Below are positions 24,560 through 33,696 of a DNA stretch of 64,000 nucleotides, piece by piece. Below the pieces are notes generated by a model. That model was not told the origin of the DNA. It saw only the letters and a program-made list of their open reading frames with translations, and ran no database searches. How positions within the stretch are numbered: the stretch's first letter is position 1; every line of letters starts with the position of its first letter. Position numbers and translations under genes: made by a program. Origin of the DNA: DAHUZL01 sp035533215 (GTDB lineage Bacteria > Chloroflexota > Dormibacteria > Aeolococcales > Bog-877); contig DATLUG010000017.1 in assembly GCA_035533215.1 (NCBI GenBank), positions 33,315-97,314 of the forward strand. Direction: 5' to 3'.

Positions 24560-26313
24560 GCTGGCGCTCCCCCGGCCGCAGCGCGGGCCAGGCGGGTCAC
24601 GTGGATCCGGCTGCGCAGGAGCGGGAGCCACGGGAGCCCGAACGGGCTCTGGTGGATCAGGACCGCGGCCGCGGACGCCACCTGGCCGATGAGGAACGAC
24701 CGCGCCGCCGCCGGGCTCTTGAGGACCAGGTCGCCGGCGTAGGGTCCGAGGTCGAGGTGGGGCGCCCACGACCCGGTGACGGTCGCCTCCAGGGTGAGCG
24801 AACCGCCCGGGGCCGCCTGGACCACCGTCGGCAGGGAGACCCGGGGCCGCCCGAGGAGCTCGCCGTCGGCCGGGATCTTGCTCAGCAGGTCGCGCAGGGC
24901 GGCACGCTGGGCCGCCAGCGGGCTGTAGGCGGTGGCGGCGCCGATGGCGGTGATGGAGAGCGTCTCGGGCACCCCGACGGTGCCGATCAGGGGATAGGTC
25001 GGCTGGGTCACCGTCACCGCGATCCCCTGCCCGCTCGGGCCGCTGGCCATGGTGAGGGTGGTGCCGGCGGCGGCCGCGAGGTCGCGGCGAACCCGCGCCT
25101 CGAGGCGGCGGGTGAGCTGATGGTCGGTGAGGCGGACCACCGCCAGGTCGTGGCCGGTGAAGATCGTCTCCTTGCGCGGGTCCTCGCCCCCCACGGTCGC
25201 CTCCGGGTTGGCCGCCGAGAAGGAGGACCCCGAGAGCGGCGGGGAGAAGATCGCGCACTGGGCCGGGGGCGGGCTGGCGAGGCAGGGGTTGTCGACCCAG
25301 GTGGTGATCGCCCCCGGCGCGACGTTGCCGGCGCTCCCCACCTGTGCCGCGGCGACCGGGAACGGCTGGCTGGGGGGTCCGTACTGGCCGTTGCCGCAGG
25401 CGCCGCTGCAGGCCGGGATGACCACCGTCTGGGCCGTCGCCACCGTGAACACGACCGGGTGCGCCCCCCCGGTGGAGAACCGGGTCCCCGGCTGGAGGAC
25501 GATCTGGAGTGGCACCGGCTCGTCGCTGGCGAGGGTCTCGTGGCCGGTGGCGGCCACCCCGGGCAGGTGCCGGGTGCCGGTGGGGGTGGCCCGGTACTGC
25601 GCCTGCTCGGTGGGGGTCTGGAGCGACTGGGTCGCCACCGAGTCCAGCACCGTCGCCTGCCCGGGGCTGGTGGTGCCCTGGAGGGTGACGGCGTCGTGGA
25701 CCGCGGTGGCGCGCACCACCACCACCACGGTCGCCGACGGCAGGAGGAAGAGGACGGCGAGGATCCCGGCCAGGAAGACCAGCGCGCCCGCCCCGATCGC
25801 GACCGACCGCAGGCGGCGGCCCCGCCGGGCCGGCGCCTCGCCCCGGGAGCGGCCGGAGGCGGCGGGGCCGGCCGCCGCCTCCGCGCCGCCGACGAGCTCG
25901 CCAGCCGCCCCTGCGCCGCCGGGCCTGGGGGGGGCGGCCGGGGGCCCCGCCGCTCCCGGCGGGACGGTGGCCCCCGGCGGCGGGGCGGGGGCGGGGGTGG
26001 CGGCGACGGCGGCGGCGGCCACCGCGGCGGCCTGCGCCGGGGGGCCCTGGCCCAGCGCCGGCAGGGAGCCGTAGGCGGCGAACCCCGCCCGGACCGCCAG
26101 GCGCTGCACCCGGGGGTCGCCGGCGACGATGGTCGCCGACTTGCCGAACCCCCGCGCGTACTGCTGCAGGAGCTGGAGATCCAAGGGGGTGCGCAGCACC
26201 CGGGCGCCCTCCGGGACCACGAAGACCAGCTCGGTGGCGTCGCCGGCGCGGCGCAGGCGGTCGACCAGGTCGGTGATCTCATCCCCGGGCTCGACGTAGA
26301 GGTAGGTGGGCAC
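24556..26313 (-). CDS. Bitopic membrane protein with baseplate-J-like extracytoplasmic region
   Basis: Not assigned to a function. The 585-residue protein has four parts. A cytosolic domain of about 85 residues (YLYVEPGDEITDLVDRLRRA, ELVFVVPEGARVLRTPLDLQ, TIVAGDPRVQRLA) resembles a Rossmann-like unit found in other baseplate-J-like proteins of Chloroflexota and candidate phyla. A Pro/Ala linker (88-165) follows. One membrane helix spans about 171-191. The rest is an exported beta-rich region of about 390 residues with a few cysteines (PACSGACGNG, NPCLA, QCAIF). GTG start. It lies between the FtsA-like gene and ruvX and is probably co-transcribed with the FtsA-like gene, which may be its cytosolic partner. 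Confidence 0.75.
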   Translation of the reverse strand: MPTYLYVEPGDEITDLVDRLRRAGDATELVFVVPEGARVLRTPLDLQLLQQYARGFGKSATIVAGDPRVQRLAVRAGFAAYGSLPALGQGPPAQAAAVAAAAVAATPAPAPPPGATVPPGAAGPPAAPPRPGGAGAAGELVGGAEAAAGPAASGRSRGEAPARRGRRLRSVAIGAGALVFLAGILAVLFLLPSATVVVVVRATAVHDAVTLQGTTSPGQATVLDSVATQSLQTPTEQAQYRATPTGTRHLPGVAATGHETLASDEPVPLQIVLQPGTRFSTGGAHPVVFTVATAQTVVIPACSGACGNGQYGPPSQPFPVAAAQVGSAGNVAPGAITTWVDNPCLASPPPAQCAIFSPPLSGSSFSAANPEATVGGEDPRKETIFTGHDLAVVRLTDHQLTRRLEARVRRDLAAAAGTTLTMASGPSGQGIAVTVTQPTYPLIGTVGVPETLSITAIGAATAYSPLAAQRAALRDLLSKIPADGELLGRPRVSLPTVVQAAPGGSLTLEATVTGSWAPHLDLGPYAGDLVLKSPAAARSFLIGQVASAAAVLIHQSPFGLPWLPLLRSRIHVTRLARAAAGGAPA

Positions 26314-26389
26314 CGTCGTCAGGCCACAACCGAAACGGCGGCCCTGCGGTTACGCCATCCGCCGGCGGCGACCGCGTCGGCCCGCACGC

Positions 26390-27652
26390 TCACGGGCCGA
26401 TCGCCTCCTGGACCCGGCGGAGGACGCCGCTGAACAGGTCCCCCTCCGGCTCCTCCTGGACCACCGCGTGGTACGCGAGCCCCATGGCGGTGATGTCCGC
26501 CGGCGAGTCGAGCGCGCCGGTGGTGTCCCTGACCGCGGGCAGCTCGCCCGGGACCAGGACCGTGAAGGTGGGCGCCTGCAGGAAGGGAAGGTACTCGGTC
26601 CAGCGCAGGATGCTGAGCTGCTCCGCCACCTCGGGGAGCAGGGCCCCCCCCCCGCAGAGCCGCACCGTGTCCGGCAGGGTCCGGCCCTCGGCGAGGTCGT
26701 GCAGGGTGAGGGCCACGCCCTGGGCCAGCACCTCGGAGGTCTCGGCGAGGCACCCGTGCACCCGGGTGCGCTCCTCGCCCGCCAGCTCCGCTCGGCTGTG
26801 CCGAACCTTGAGCAGCTCGGCCGCCTGCGGGGGGCAGCCGAGATCCGCCGCCAGCCTGCGGGTGAACGCCCGACCGCCCAGCCCGAAGACCCGGATCGCC
26901 TCCAGCAGCCCGCCGCGCACCAGCGCGACCTGGGTGGTGGCGGCCCCCACGTCGATGAAGACCGCCCCCCGCTCCAGGCTCTCCGGGGTGGTGGCGGCCC
27001 GGGCCACCGCATAGGGCTCGGCGACGGTGGCGGCGAGCTCCAGATCCAGCTCCTCCGCGATCCGCTCCACCGCCGCCACCTGGCTGGCGAGGGCGAAGGT
27101 GTTGAAGACCGTCACCTCCAGCCGCTCGCCCTGGTAGCGGAGGGGGTCGGCGACCAGGGCGTCGTCGATCCGGAGGGCGGTGATGGTCGAGTGGACCAAG
27201 CGGACCTGCTGGGGGGCCGCGCCCGACTCCTCGGCGAAGGCGGCGCGGGCCTCGGCGAGGGCCCGGTGCTGGACCCCCTCGACGTGGTCGTCGAGCTCGC
27301 GGGCGCTGATCCGGTCGTCGGGGCGGCGGCGGGCCCGAGCCACGGTGGTGGTGAACCCGCGGACCTGGGACCCGGCGATCCCGATCACGGCCCGGGTCGG
27401 CACCACCCCGCCCATGTCCTCGGCGGCCTCCACCGCACGGTCGCACGCCGCCACCACCTCGGCCAGCTCGGGGGCGGCGCCGCCGGGGGGGAGCGGGACG
27501 TCCGACTCGGTGCGGCCGACGCCCAGGATCACGGCCCGGTCGTCCTCCCTCTTCACCACCAGCGCCCGCACCTGGCTGCTCCCGATGTCGAGCGCGGTCC
27601 AGTGGCCGCGGCTGCGGGTGCGGCCGCCCATCCCCGGCAGGCGGGGGCTCAT
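26390..27652 (-). CDS. FtsA/PilM-like actin-fold ATPase
   Basis: The 420-residue protein has the actin/HSP70-type phosphate 1 loop TALDIGSSQVRALVV, an SHS2-type 1C subdomain as in FtsA (RAVIGIAGSQVRGFTTTVAR), phosphate 2 in VFIDVGAATTQVALV, and AELLKVRHS and RLCGGGALLPEVAEQL for adenosine binding. The order matches FtsA and the related pilus-assembly protein PilM; the C-terminal membrane-targeting helix of FtsA is not evident. There is no ftsZ or pilNO here. Its neighbour is a bitopic protein, so it may act as a cytosolic platform for that protein. ATG overlapping the alaS stop by four bases. Confidence 0.78.
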   Translation of the reverse strand: MSPRLPGMGGRTRSRGHWTALDIGSSQVRALVVKREDDRAVILGVGRTESDVPLPPGGAAPELAEVVAACDRAVEAAEDMGGVVPTRAVIGIAGSQVRGFTTTVARARRRPDDRISARELDDHVEGVQHRALAEARAAFAEESGAAPQQVRLVHSTITALRIDDALVADPLRYQGERLEVTVFNTFALASQVAAVERIAEELDLELAATVAEPYAVARAATTPESLERGAVFIDVGAATTQVALVRGGLLEAIRVFGLGGRAFTRRLAADLGCPPQAAELLKVRHSRAELAGEERTRVHGCLAETSEVLAQGVALTLHDLAEGRTLPDTVRLCGGGALLPEVAEQLSILRWTEYLPFLQAPTFTVLVPGELPAVRDTTGALDSPADITAMGLAYHAVVQEEPEGDLFSGVLRRVQEAIGP

Positions 27653-30237
27653 CGCCCGCTGCCCCGCCCATCGGCGGCGAGCGCCGCCCGCACCGCCCCC
27701 ACCGCCTGGTGGTGGCGACCGGCGTCGACCTCCCCCGACCCGAGGAGGTCGTTGCCGCCGCCCCGGCCGCCGGCCGCCTCGCAGGCGACCCGGGCCAGGG
27801 CCCCGCCCCGCAGCCCCTCGGCCACCAGCCTCGGGGTGAGCTTGCAGACCAGCCGGCGGCCGGCGAGGACCATCGCCACCGCCGGCTCGCGACCCAAAAG
27901 GAGGCGGTCGGCGACCTCGCGGAGCTCGCCCACCGGCTCCTCGCCGGCCTGGTCGCGGACCACGAGGCGGTGGGGACCGACCCGCTCGTCCAGCACCGGG
28001 GTGTCCGCCGCCGCCAGCGCCGCCCGGCGCGCGGCCCGCAGCCCCTGCTCCAGCCGCTGGACCTCCTGGCGCAGGCGCTCCGCCCGCTCGGGGACCTCTG
28101 CCGGGGTGACCCCCAGGGTCGCCGCCACCCGCCGCAGCGCCTCGTGCTCCGAGCGCCAGCGCCGGTCGGCGGCGGCTCCCGCCACCAGCTCCAGCCGGCG
28201 CAGCCCGCTGCCCACGCTGCGCTCGCCGGTGAGGAGCACCGCGCCCACCTCGCCGGAGCGGCGCACGTGGGTGCCGCCGCAGAGCTCGCGGGACGCGTCG
28301 CCGAAGCTGACCACCCGGACCAGCTCGCCGTAGAGCTCGTCGGGGAGGGCGATCGCCCCGGTGGCGCGCGCCTTCTCGCTGGCCATGACCTCCACCCGGC
28401 GGGGGACGTCGGCCCGCACCGACGCCATCACCTCGTCCATGACACGGTCCAGCTGACCCTTGGTGGGGGCCGTCGGCGAGGTGAAGTCGAAGGTGGCGTG
28501 GTCGGGGGCGACGTAGGAGCCGCGCTGGACCACCCCGGGGCCGAGGACCAGGCGCAGGGCGGCGTTCACGAGGTGGGTCGCCGAGTGGTGGCGGGCCGCC
28601 TCGCCGCGCCAGCCGGGGTCGACCGACGCGCTGACCACCGTGCCCGGCGCCAGCGTGCCCGCGACGGCGCGGCACCGATGCACCTGGCCGGGGCCCAGGG
28701 GGCGCGTGTCCACCACCTCGGCCGAGCCGCCGGGCCAGGTGAGCCGGCCGCGGTCACCCACCTGGCCGCCGCCCTCGGCGTAGAAGGGACTGCGGTCTAG
28801 CCACACGTCGGTGGCGCCGTCGGGGCCGGCCCGGACCGCCAGCACCCTGGCCTCCGCCTCCAGCGCCTCCTCCCCCACGAAGACCGTGGCCGGCGGACCC
28901 TGCGGCCCCCCGTCGCCGGTGCCCAGGTCCCAGGCGTCGCCGCCGGCAGCCGACCCCGCCCGGGCGGTGCGGGCCCGCTCCCGCTGCGCCTCCAGCAGGG
29001 CCAGCGCCCCGGCCGCGTCGACGGCCAGCCCCCGCTCGGCGGCGAGGTCCGCGGTCAGCTCCAGGGGCAGGCCGTGGGTGTCGTGGAGCCGGAAGGCGTC
29101 GGCGCCGCTGACCACCCCGCGGTCGGCGCGACCCGCGGCCGCTTCGAAGTGCTCCAACCCGCGGGCCAGGGTGTCCGCGAAGCGGCCCTCCTCGGCCGCC
29201 AGCTGGGCCTCGATCGCCGGGCGCTGGAGCGCCAGCTCCGGGTAGACCGGGCCGAGGCTCTCCACCACCACCCCGACCGCGGGGACCAGCCCCCCCTCGA
29301 GGTGCAGCCCGCGGGCGTGGACCAGCGCCCGCCGCACCAGCCGGCGGAGGACGTAGCCGCGACCGTCGTTGCTGGGGGCGACCCCGTCGGCCAGCAGCAT
29401 GGTCACCGCCCGCGCGTGATCGGCCAGCACCCGGAGGTGGAGGCGCGGGGCCGCCGTCGCCTCCGCGGGCCGGAGCCCGCTGCGCTCCGCGAAGTGGACG
29501 ACCAGCGGCCGGAACAGGTCGGTCTCGAAGATCGAGTCCGCTCCCTGCAGCACCATCGCGAGGCGCTCCAACCCCATCCCGGTGTCCACCCCGGTGCGCG
29601 GCAGGGGGGTGAGGGAGCCGTCCGGCCCCCGGTCGTACTGCATGAACACGAGATTCCAGCACTCGAGGTACCGGTGGCCCTGACCGGGGCGGTCGTCGGG
29701 GCCGCCGGCGGCCGCCGGCCCGAGGTCGTAGTAGACCTCGCTGTCGGTGCCGCAGGGCCCGGTCTCCCCCGCCTGCCAGAAGTTGTCCGCGAGGGCAACG
29801 ACCCGATCTGCCGGCACCCCGCCGACCGCGGTCCAGGCCGCCCGCGCCTCGCCGTCGTCGGGATGGACGCTGGCGAGGAGGCGCCCGGGGTCGAGCCCGA
29901 GCTCGTCGACCAGGAAGGCGCGAGCGTAGCCGATCGCCTCCGCCTTGAAGTAGTCGCCGAAGCTGAAGTTTCCGAGCATCTCGAAGAAGGTGTCGTGGCG
30001 GGGGGTCCGACCGACCTCCTCGATGTCGCTGGTCCGGAACGATTTCTGGCAGGAGGCGAGCCGGGTCGCCGGCGGCTCGCGGAGGCCGAGGAAGTAGGGC
30101 TTCAGCGGGACCATGCCCGCGCTCACCAGGAGCAGACTCGGGTCGTGCTCTGGGACGAGCGAGGCGCTGGGGATGCGCTGGTGCCCGCGGGCGGTGAAGA
30201 AGTCGAAAAAACGTTCGCGGATTGTGAGATGGCGCAC
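27649..30237 (-). CDS. alaS: Alanyl-tRNA synthetase
   Basis: AlaRS, 862 residues. The class II catalytic domain is at the N-terminus (TIRERFFDFFTARGHQRIPS, RTSDIEEVGRTPRHDTFFEM, LGNFSFGDYFK), followed by the editing domain with HHSATHLVNAALR, the zinc-binding CGGTHVRRSGEVG, and the C-Ala domain with a Gly-rich GGRGGGNDLLGSG end. I chose the GTG at 30237, preceded by GGTGAG, because a TAGAAT box at 30267-30272 would start transcription downstream of the longer ATG frame at 30288. It is followed directly by the FtsA-like gene. Confidence 0.96.
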   Translation of the reverse strand: MRHLTIRERFFDFFTARGHQRIPSASLVPEHDPSLLLVSAGMVPLKPYFLGLREPPATRLASCQKSFRTSDIEEVGRTPRHDTFFEMLGNFSFGDYFKAEAIGYARAFLVDELGLDPGRLLASVHPDDGEARAAWTAVGGVPADRVVALADNFWQAGETGPCGTDSEVYYDLGPAAAGGPDDRPGQGHRYLECWNLVFMQYDRGPDGSLTPLPRTGVDTGMGLERLAMVLQGADSIFETDLFRPLVVHFAERSGLRPAEATAAPRLHLRVLADHARAVTMLLADGVAPSNDGRGYVLRRLVRRALVHARGLHLEGGLVPAVGVVVESLGPVYPELALQRPAIEAQLAAEEGRFADTLARGLEHFEAAAGRADRGVVSGADAFRLHDTHGLPLELTADLAAERGLAVDAAGALALLEAQRERARTARAGSAAGGDAWDLGTGDGGPQGPPATVFVGEEALEAEARVLAVRAGPDGATDVWLDRSPFYAEGGGQVGDRGRLTWPGGSAEVVDTRPLGPGQVHRCRAVAGTLAPGTVVSASVDPGWRGEAARHHSATHLVNAALRLVLGPGVVQRGSYVAPDHATFDFTSPTAPTKGQLDRVMDEVMASVRADVPRRVEVMASEKARATGAIALPDELYGELVRVVSFGDASRELCGGTHVRRSGEVGAVLLTGERSVGSGLRRLELVAGAAADRRWRSEHEALRRVAATLGVTPAEVPERAERLRQEVQRLEQGLRAARRAALAAADTPVLDERVGPHRLVVRDQAGEEPVGELREVADRLLLGREPAVAMVLAGRRLVCKLTPRLVAEGLRGGALARVACEAAGGRGGGNDLLGSGEVDAGRHHQAVGAVRAALAADGRGSGR

Positions 30238-30266
30238 CGGCTCACCACAGGTGGGAGGGTGGCCGG

Positions 30267-30272
30267 ATTCTA
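30267..30272 (-). promoter_or_regulatory. -10 box TAGAAT of alaS
   Basis: TAGAAT preceded by TGG stands 29 bases before the GTG of alaS. GGGACC lies 17 bases further upstream, a weak -35 candidate. No T-box leader fold was seen in the short leader. Confidence 0.4.
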
Positions 30273-30342
30273 CCAGCCGCCCGCGCACCGGTCCCGGCCA
30301 CGGGCGCCCACGCCGGCCCCGGCAGGGGGTCCGTCACCCGGC

Positions 30343-31122
30343 TCAGGATGGCGGCCCGAGCGCGCCGTCCCCCTCCGGGAGCTCGCGCTTGAGTTGGGCC
30401 AGCGCCGCCCGCTGGAGCCGGCTGACGTGCATCTGGGAGATCCCCAGGCGCCGGGCCACCTCCGTCTGGGGCAGCTGGTCGACGAAGCGGAGGACCATGA
30501 TCTCTCGCTCCCGGGGGGTCAGGTGGCGCAGCGCCCCCGACAGGGCGTCCTGCAGCTCGACCCTTGCGAGGTTGTCGTCCTCGTGGCCGATCCGGTCGCC
30601 GAGCTCCTGGGCGTCCTCCATCCCGGAGGTGGGGGCCTCCAGGGAGACCGCCCGCTGGGCCGGCCCCACCTCCATCGCCTCCAGCACCTCCTCGGGTTCC
30701 AGCTCCAGCATGGCCGCGATCTCGGTCACCGCGGGGGCGCGGCCGAGCGTCTGGCTGAGGCGCTCCTGGGCCCGGACCACCTTGGCGTAGGTCTCCTGGA
30801 GCCGCCGCGGCACCCGCACCGCCCAGCTCTTGTCCCGGAAGTGGCGCTTGATCTCGCCCAGGATGGTGGGGGTCGCGAAGGTGGTGAACTCCAGCTCCCG
30901 CGACGGGTCGAAGCGTTCGATGGCGGCGATCAGGCCGAGGAAACCGACCTGCTCCAGGTCCTCCAGCGGCTCGCCCCGGTTGGCGAACCGGCGTGCCAGG
31001 GCCCGCACCAGGTCGCCGAACTCCCCGACCAGGCGCTCGCGGATCTTGGGGTCGCGGGTGCGCGCGTACTCGGCGAGGAGCGCCCGCTGGGTCACCCGGT
31101 CGTAGCGGGGTGCCGCGCCCAC
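30343..31122 (-). CDS. Sigma factor of the SigB/SigF/SigG family
   Basis: A group 3 sigma-70 factor of about 259 residues with region 2 (ALARRFANRGEPLEDLEQVG, FLGLIAAIERFDPSRELEFT, FATPTILGEIKRHFRD), region 3 and region 4 (LTPREREIMVLRFVDQLPQT, EVARRLGISQMHVSRLQRAA). This pattern is that of general-stress and sporulation sigmas. The gene for an RsbW-like protein lies directly upstream, the usual partner-switch order. The start is uncertain: a GTG at 31122, or a CTG at 31146 whose CTGA overlaps the anti-sigma stop. Confidence 0.93.
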   Translation of the reverse strand: MGAAPRYDRVTQRALLAEYARTRDPKIRERLVGEFGDLVRALARRFANRGEPLEDLEQVGFLGLIAAIERFDPSRELEFTTFATPTILGEIKRHFRDKSWAVRVPRRLQETYAKVVRAQERLSQTLGRAPAVTEIAAMLELEPEEVLEAMEVGPAQRAVSLEAPTSGMEDAQELGDRIGHEDDNLARVELQDALSGALRHLTPREREIMVLRFVDQLPQTEVARRLGISQMHVSRLQRAALAQLKRELPEGDGALGPPS

Positions 31123-31142
31123 GCGGGTGGGCCCGGAGCCCG

Positions 31143-31664
31143 TCAGCGCCAGCGGTACTTCGCCAGCCGGACGTGGAGGAGCCCGTTGCCAGCCACGCGG
31201 CACCGCACGTCATCGGCGAAGAGCCCGATCATCTGGAGCGCGAGGTCGAGAGCATCTGGGGTGGGCGGCCAGGAGGCCGGTGCCGGCGCCGCCACCCCGG
31301 TCGGGTCGACGTCGGGTGGGGGCGCCGCGGCGGCCTGGCGCTGGGCCGCCTCGCTCCGGCCCGGCTGCAGCCTGACGTCCACCGTGAGGACCGTCTCCTC
31401 CAGCCGGAAGCTCACCCGGATGGTGGCGTCCTTCGAGGCCACCTCGCGGGCCAGGCTGATGGTGCGCTCGCAGGCCTGGGCGATCGCGATGTTGAGCTCG
31501 TCGACCGCCTCGACCCCGAAGCCCCCGACGCTGGCCAGGCCGGCGGCGGTGCGCTTGGCCACCACGATGTAGGCGGGGTCGGCGGGGATGCGCAGCTCGG
31601 TGGTGGGGGCGGAGCGGCTCATCGTGGAGGATGTTCCCCGCTCCAGGGCCGGCTCAAACGCCAT
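31143..31664 (-). CDS. RsbW/SpoIIAB-like anti-sigma factor with degenerate ATP site
   Basis: A GHKL-fold protein of 173 residues. Residues 25-110 match the anti-sigma kinase core (IPADPAYIVVAKRTAAGLAS, VEAVDELNIAIAQACERTI, IRVSFRLEETVLTVDVRLQP). The N-box that usually reads SEAxxNAV has Gln and Arg at the Glu and Asn positions, and a clear G-box is absent, so ATP binding or kinase activity is doubtful. A Pro/Ala insertion separates the last strand (LHVRLAKYRWR). ATG at 31664 preceded by AGGAGGA. It probably holds the adjacent sigma factor inactive. The 256 bases upstream contain no promoter I could identify. Confidence 0.75.
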   Translation of the reverse strand: MAFEPALERGTSSTMSRSAPTTELRIPADPAYIVVAKRTAAGLASVGGFGVEAVDELNIAIAQACERTISLAREVASKDATIRVSFRLEETVLTVDVRLQPGRSEAAQRQAAAAPPPDVDPTGVAAPAPASWPPTPDALDLALQMIGLFADDVRCRVAGNGLLHVRLAKYRWR

Positions 31665-31920
31665 CGGGTCCTCCTGGGCCGAAGGATGGATCCGGCGAGG
31701 CCCGCCGCCAGGCACCAGGGCCCTGGTTTCCAGGGGGGTGCGCCGCACGACGCGTTCCACGTCCCCTGCGACGTTCGGGTGGGGCTGGTGGGCGGCCGCC
31801 GGTGTTGGCGCTCCCGTCGAAAGTCATGTTGGGGACGGCGCTCGCTGGCCGCGAACCCCTCCGGATCCCGGTCACCGTACCACGGTCATGGCCGAGGCGG
31901 CCCACCCGGTGCCCCACCCG

Positions 31921-33696
31921 TCAGGACGCGGGCGGGGGCGGGTCGGCGAGCCGCAGGCCGACCTCGCGGAGCTGGGCTGGGCTGACCGGGGTCGGCGCCC
32001 CGGTCATGGGGTCGTGGCCGGTCTGGGTCTTGGGGAAGGCGATCACCTCCCGGATCGACGACTCCCCCAGGCCCAGCATCACCAGCCGGTCGATCCCGGC
32101 GGCGAAGCCCCCGTGCGGGGGGGCGCCATGGCGGAACGCGGTGAGGAGGAAGCCGAACTTGCGCCAGGTCTCCTCGTCGCTCAGTCCGAGCGCGCGGAAC
32201 ACCGCTGCCTGCTGCTCCGGCCGCGTGATCCGCAGGGAGCCGCTCCCGATCTCCACCCCGTTGCAGACGATGTCGTAGGCACGGGACCGCGCCCCGAGCG
32301 GGTCCGTGGCGAGCCGGTCCCAGTCGTCGGGATGAACCTGGGTGAAGGGGTGGTGCAGGGGCTGGAGGGTCCCGTCGGGTGCCCGCTCGAACATCGGGAA
32401 CTCGGTCACCCAGAGGAACTCCACCCGGCCCTCGGGGATCCACCCGAGCTGGCGGGCCGCGTGGAGGCGGAGGGCACCCAGCGCCGCGTCGGCCACCCGG
32501 GTGTCCGCCGCCACCAGGCACAGGAGGTCGCCCGGCGCCGCCCCGGTGAGGGCGGCGAGCCGGCCCAGCTCGTCGTCGCTGCAGGCGCGGGCGATCGGGC
32601 CCTGCCAGCCGTCGTCGCGCCAGGGCAGCATCGCCACCCCGCGCGCGCCGTGGTCGCGGGCCACCTGCTGCCAGGCGCCCTCCAGGTCGCCCCGTGGAAG
32701 ATCGGCTCCCGCCGCCACCCTCAGCGCCCGCACCGTCCCGCCTGCGGCCAGCGCGGCCTGGAAGACGCGGAGCCCGGTGTTCGGAAATGCCTCCGTCACC
32801 GTGACCAGCTCCGCCCCGAAACGGGTGTCGGGCTTGTCGGTGCCGTAGCGGGCCATCGCCTCGCGAAAGGGGAGTCGCGGCCAGGGGGTGGCCAGGGAGC
32901 CTCCGAAGGCCTCCGCCCACGCCTCCCCGATCATCCGCTCCAGGGCGTCGAACACCTCGGGCTCCTCCACGAACGCCATCTCCACGTCCAGCTGGGTGAA
33001 CTCGAACTGCCGGTCCGCGCGCAGGTCCTCGTCGCGCCAGCACCGGGCGATCTGGAGGTAGCGGTCCAGCCCCCCCACCATGCACAGCTGCTTGTAGAGC
33101 TGGGGCGACTGCGGCAGCGCCCACACCTGGCCGGGGCGGAGCCGGCTGGGCACCAGGAAGTCACGCGCGCCCTCGGGGGTGCTGGGCACCAGGGTGGGGG
33201 TCTCCACCTCGACGAACCCGAGCGCGTCGGCGGCCCGGCGCAGCCCCTGGATGAAGCGATGGCGGGTGCGCAGGTTGTGCTGCATCCGGGGACGGCGGAG
33301 GTCGAGGTAGCGGTACTGGAGGCGGACCCCCTCGTCGACGGCGTGCTCGTCGCCGATCGCGAACGGCGCCGGCTCGGCCGCGCTCAGCACGGTCAGCGCC
33401 GTCGCCACCAGCTCCACCGCCCCGGTCGCCAGCTGGGGGTTCTCGCTCCCCTCCGGGCGGCGTCCCACGGTGCCGACGACGCGGACCACGAACTCCAGCC
33501 GGCACCGCTGCGCCGCCTGGTGGGCCTGCGGGGCCAGGGCCGGGTTCACCACCACCTGGAGCAGGCCCGTGTGGTCGCGCAGGTCGAGGAAGGTGAGGCC
33601 GCCGTGGTCGCGGCGATGGTGCACCCAGCCCTGCACGGTGAGCGTCGCGCCCACGTCGGCGACGCCCACCGCGCCCAGGTAGCGGCGCCCGGTCAT
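31921..33696 (-). CDS. aspS: Aspartyl-tRNA synthetase, probably non-discriminating
   Basis: AspRS of 591 residues with the anticodon-binding OB domain (VQGWVHHRRDHGGLTFLDLR), the class II motifs (FVEVETPTLVPSTPEGARDF, LPQSPQLYKQLCMVGGLDRY, ARCWRDEDLRADRQFEFTQL, GFAAGIDRLVMLGLG) and the bacterial GAD insertion. The OB-domain sequence RRDHGG has His where strictly tRNA-Asp-specific enzymes usually have Leu, as in the non-discriminating AspRS of Pseudomonas, which also charges tRNA-Asn. A GatCAB amidotransferase would then be needed; it is not in this window. ATG overlapping hisS by four bases. Confidence 0.94.
   Translation of the reverse strand: MTGRRYLGAVGVADVGATLTVQGWVHHRRDHGGLTFLDLRDHTGLLQVVVNPALAPQAHQAAQRCRLEFVVRVVGTVGRRPEGSENPQLATGAVELVATALTVLSAAEPAPFAIGDEHAVDEGVRLQYRYLDLRRPRMQHNLRTRHRFIQGLRRAADALGFVEVETPTLVPSTPEGARDFLVPSRLRPGQVWALPQSPQLYKQLCMVGGLDRYLQIARCWRDEDLRADRQFEFTQLDVEMAFVEEPEVFDALERMIGEAWAEAFGGSLATPWPRLPFREAMARYGTDKPDTRFGAELVTVTEAFPNTGLRVFQAALAAGGTVRALRVAAGADLPRGDLEGAWQQVARDHGARGVAMLPWRDDGWQGPIARACSDDELGRLAALTGAAPGDLLCLVAADTRVADAALGALRLHAARQLGWIPEGRVEFLWVTEFPMFERAPDGTLQPLHHPFTQVHPDDWDRLATDPLGARSRAYDIVCNGVEIGSGSLRITRPEQQAAVFRALGLSDEETWRKFGFLLTAFRHGAPPHGGFAAGIDRLVMLGLGESSIREVIAFPKTQTGHDPMTGAPTPVSPAQLREVGLRLADPPPPAS

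Noticed and set aside
30238..30342. T-box riboswitch before alaS
   Set aside because: The leader after the TAGAAT box is under 30 bases, too short for a T-box.
31123..31146. CTG start for the sigma factor
   Set aside because: It forms a CTGA overlap but lacks a clear ribosome-binding site, and the GTG at 31122 is adequate; kept only as an alternative.
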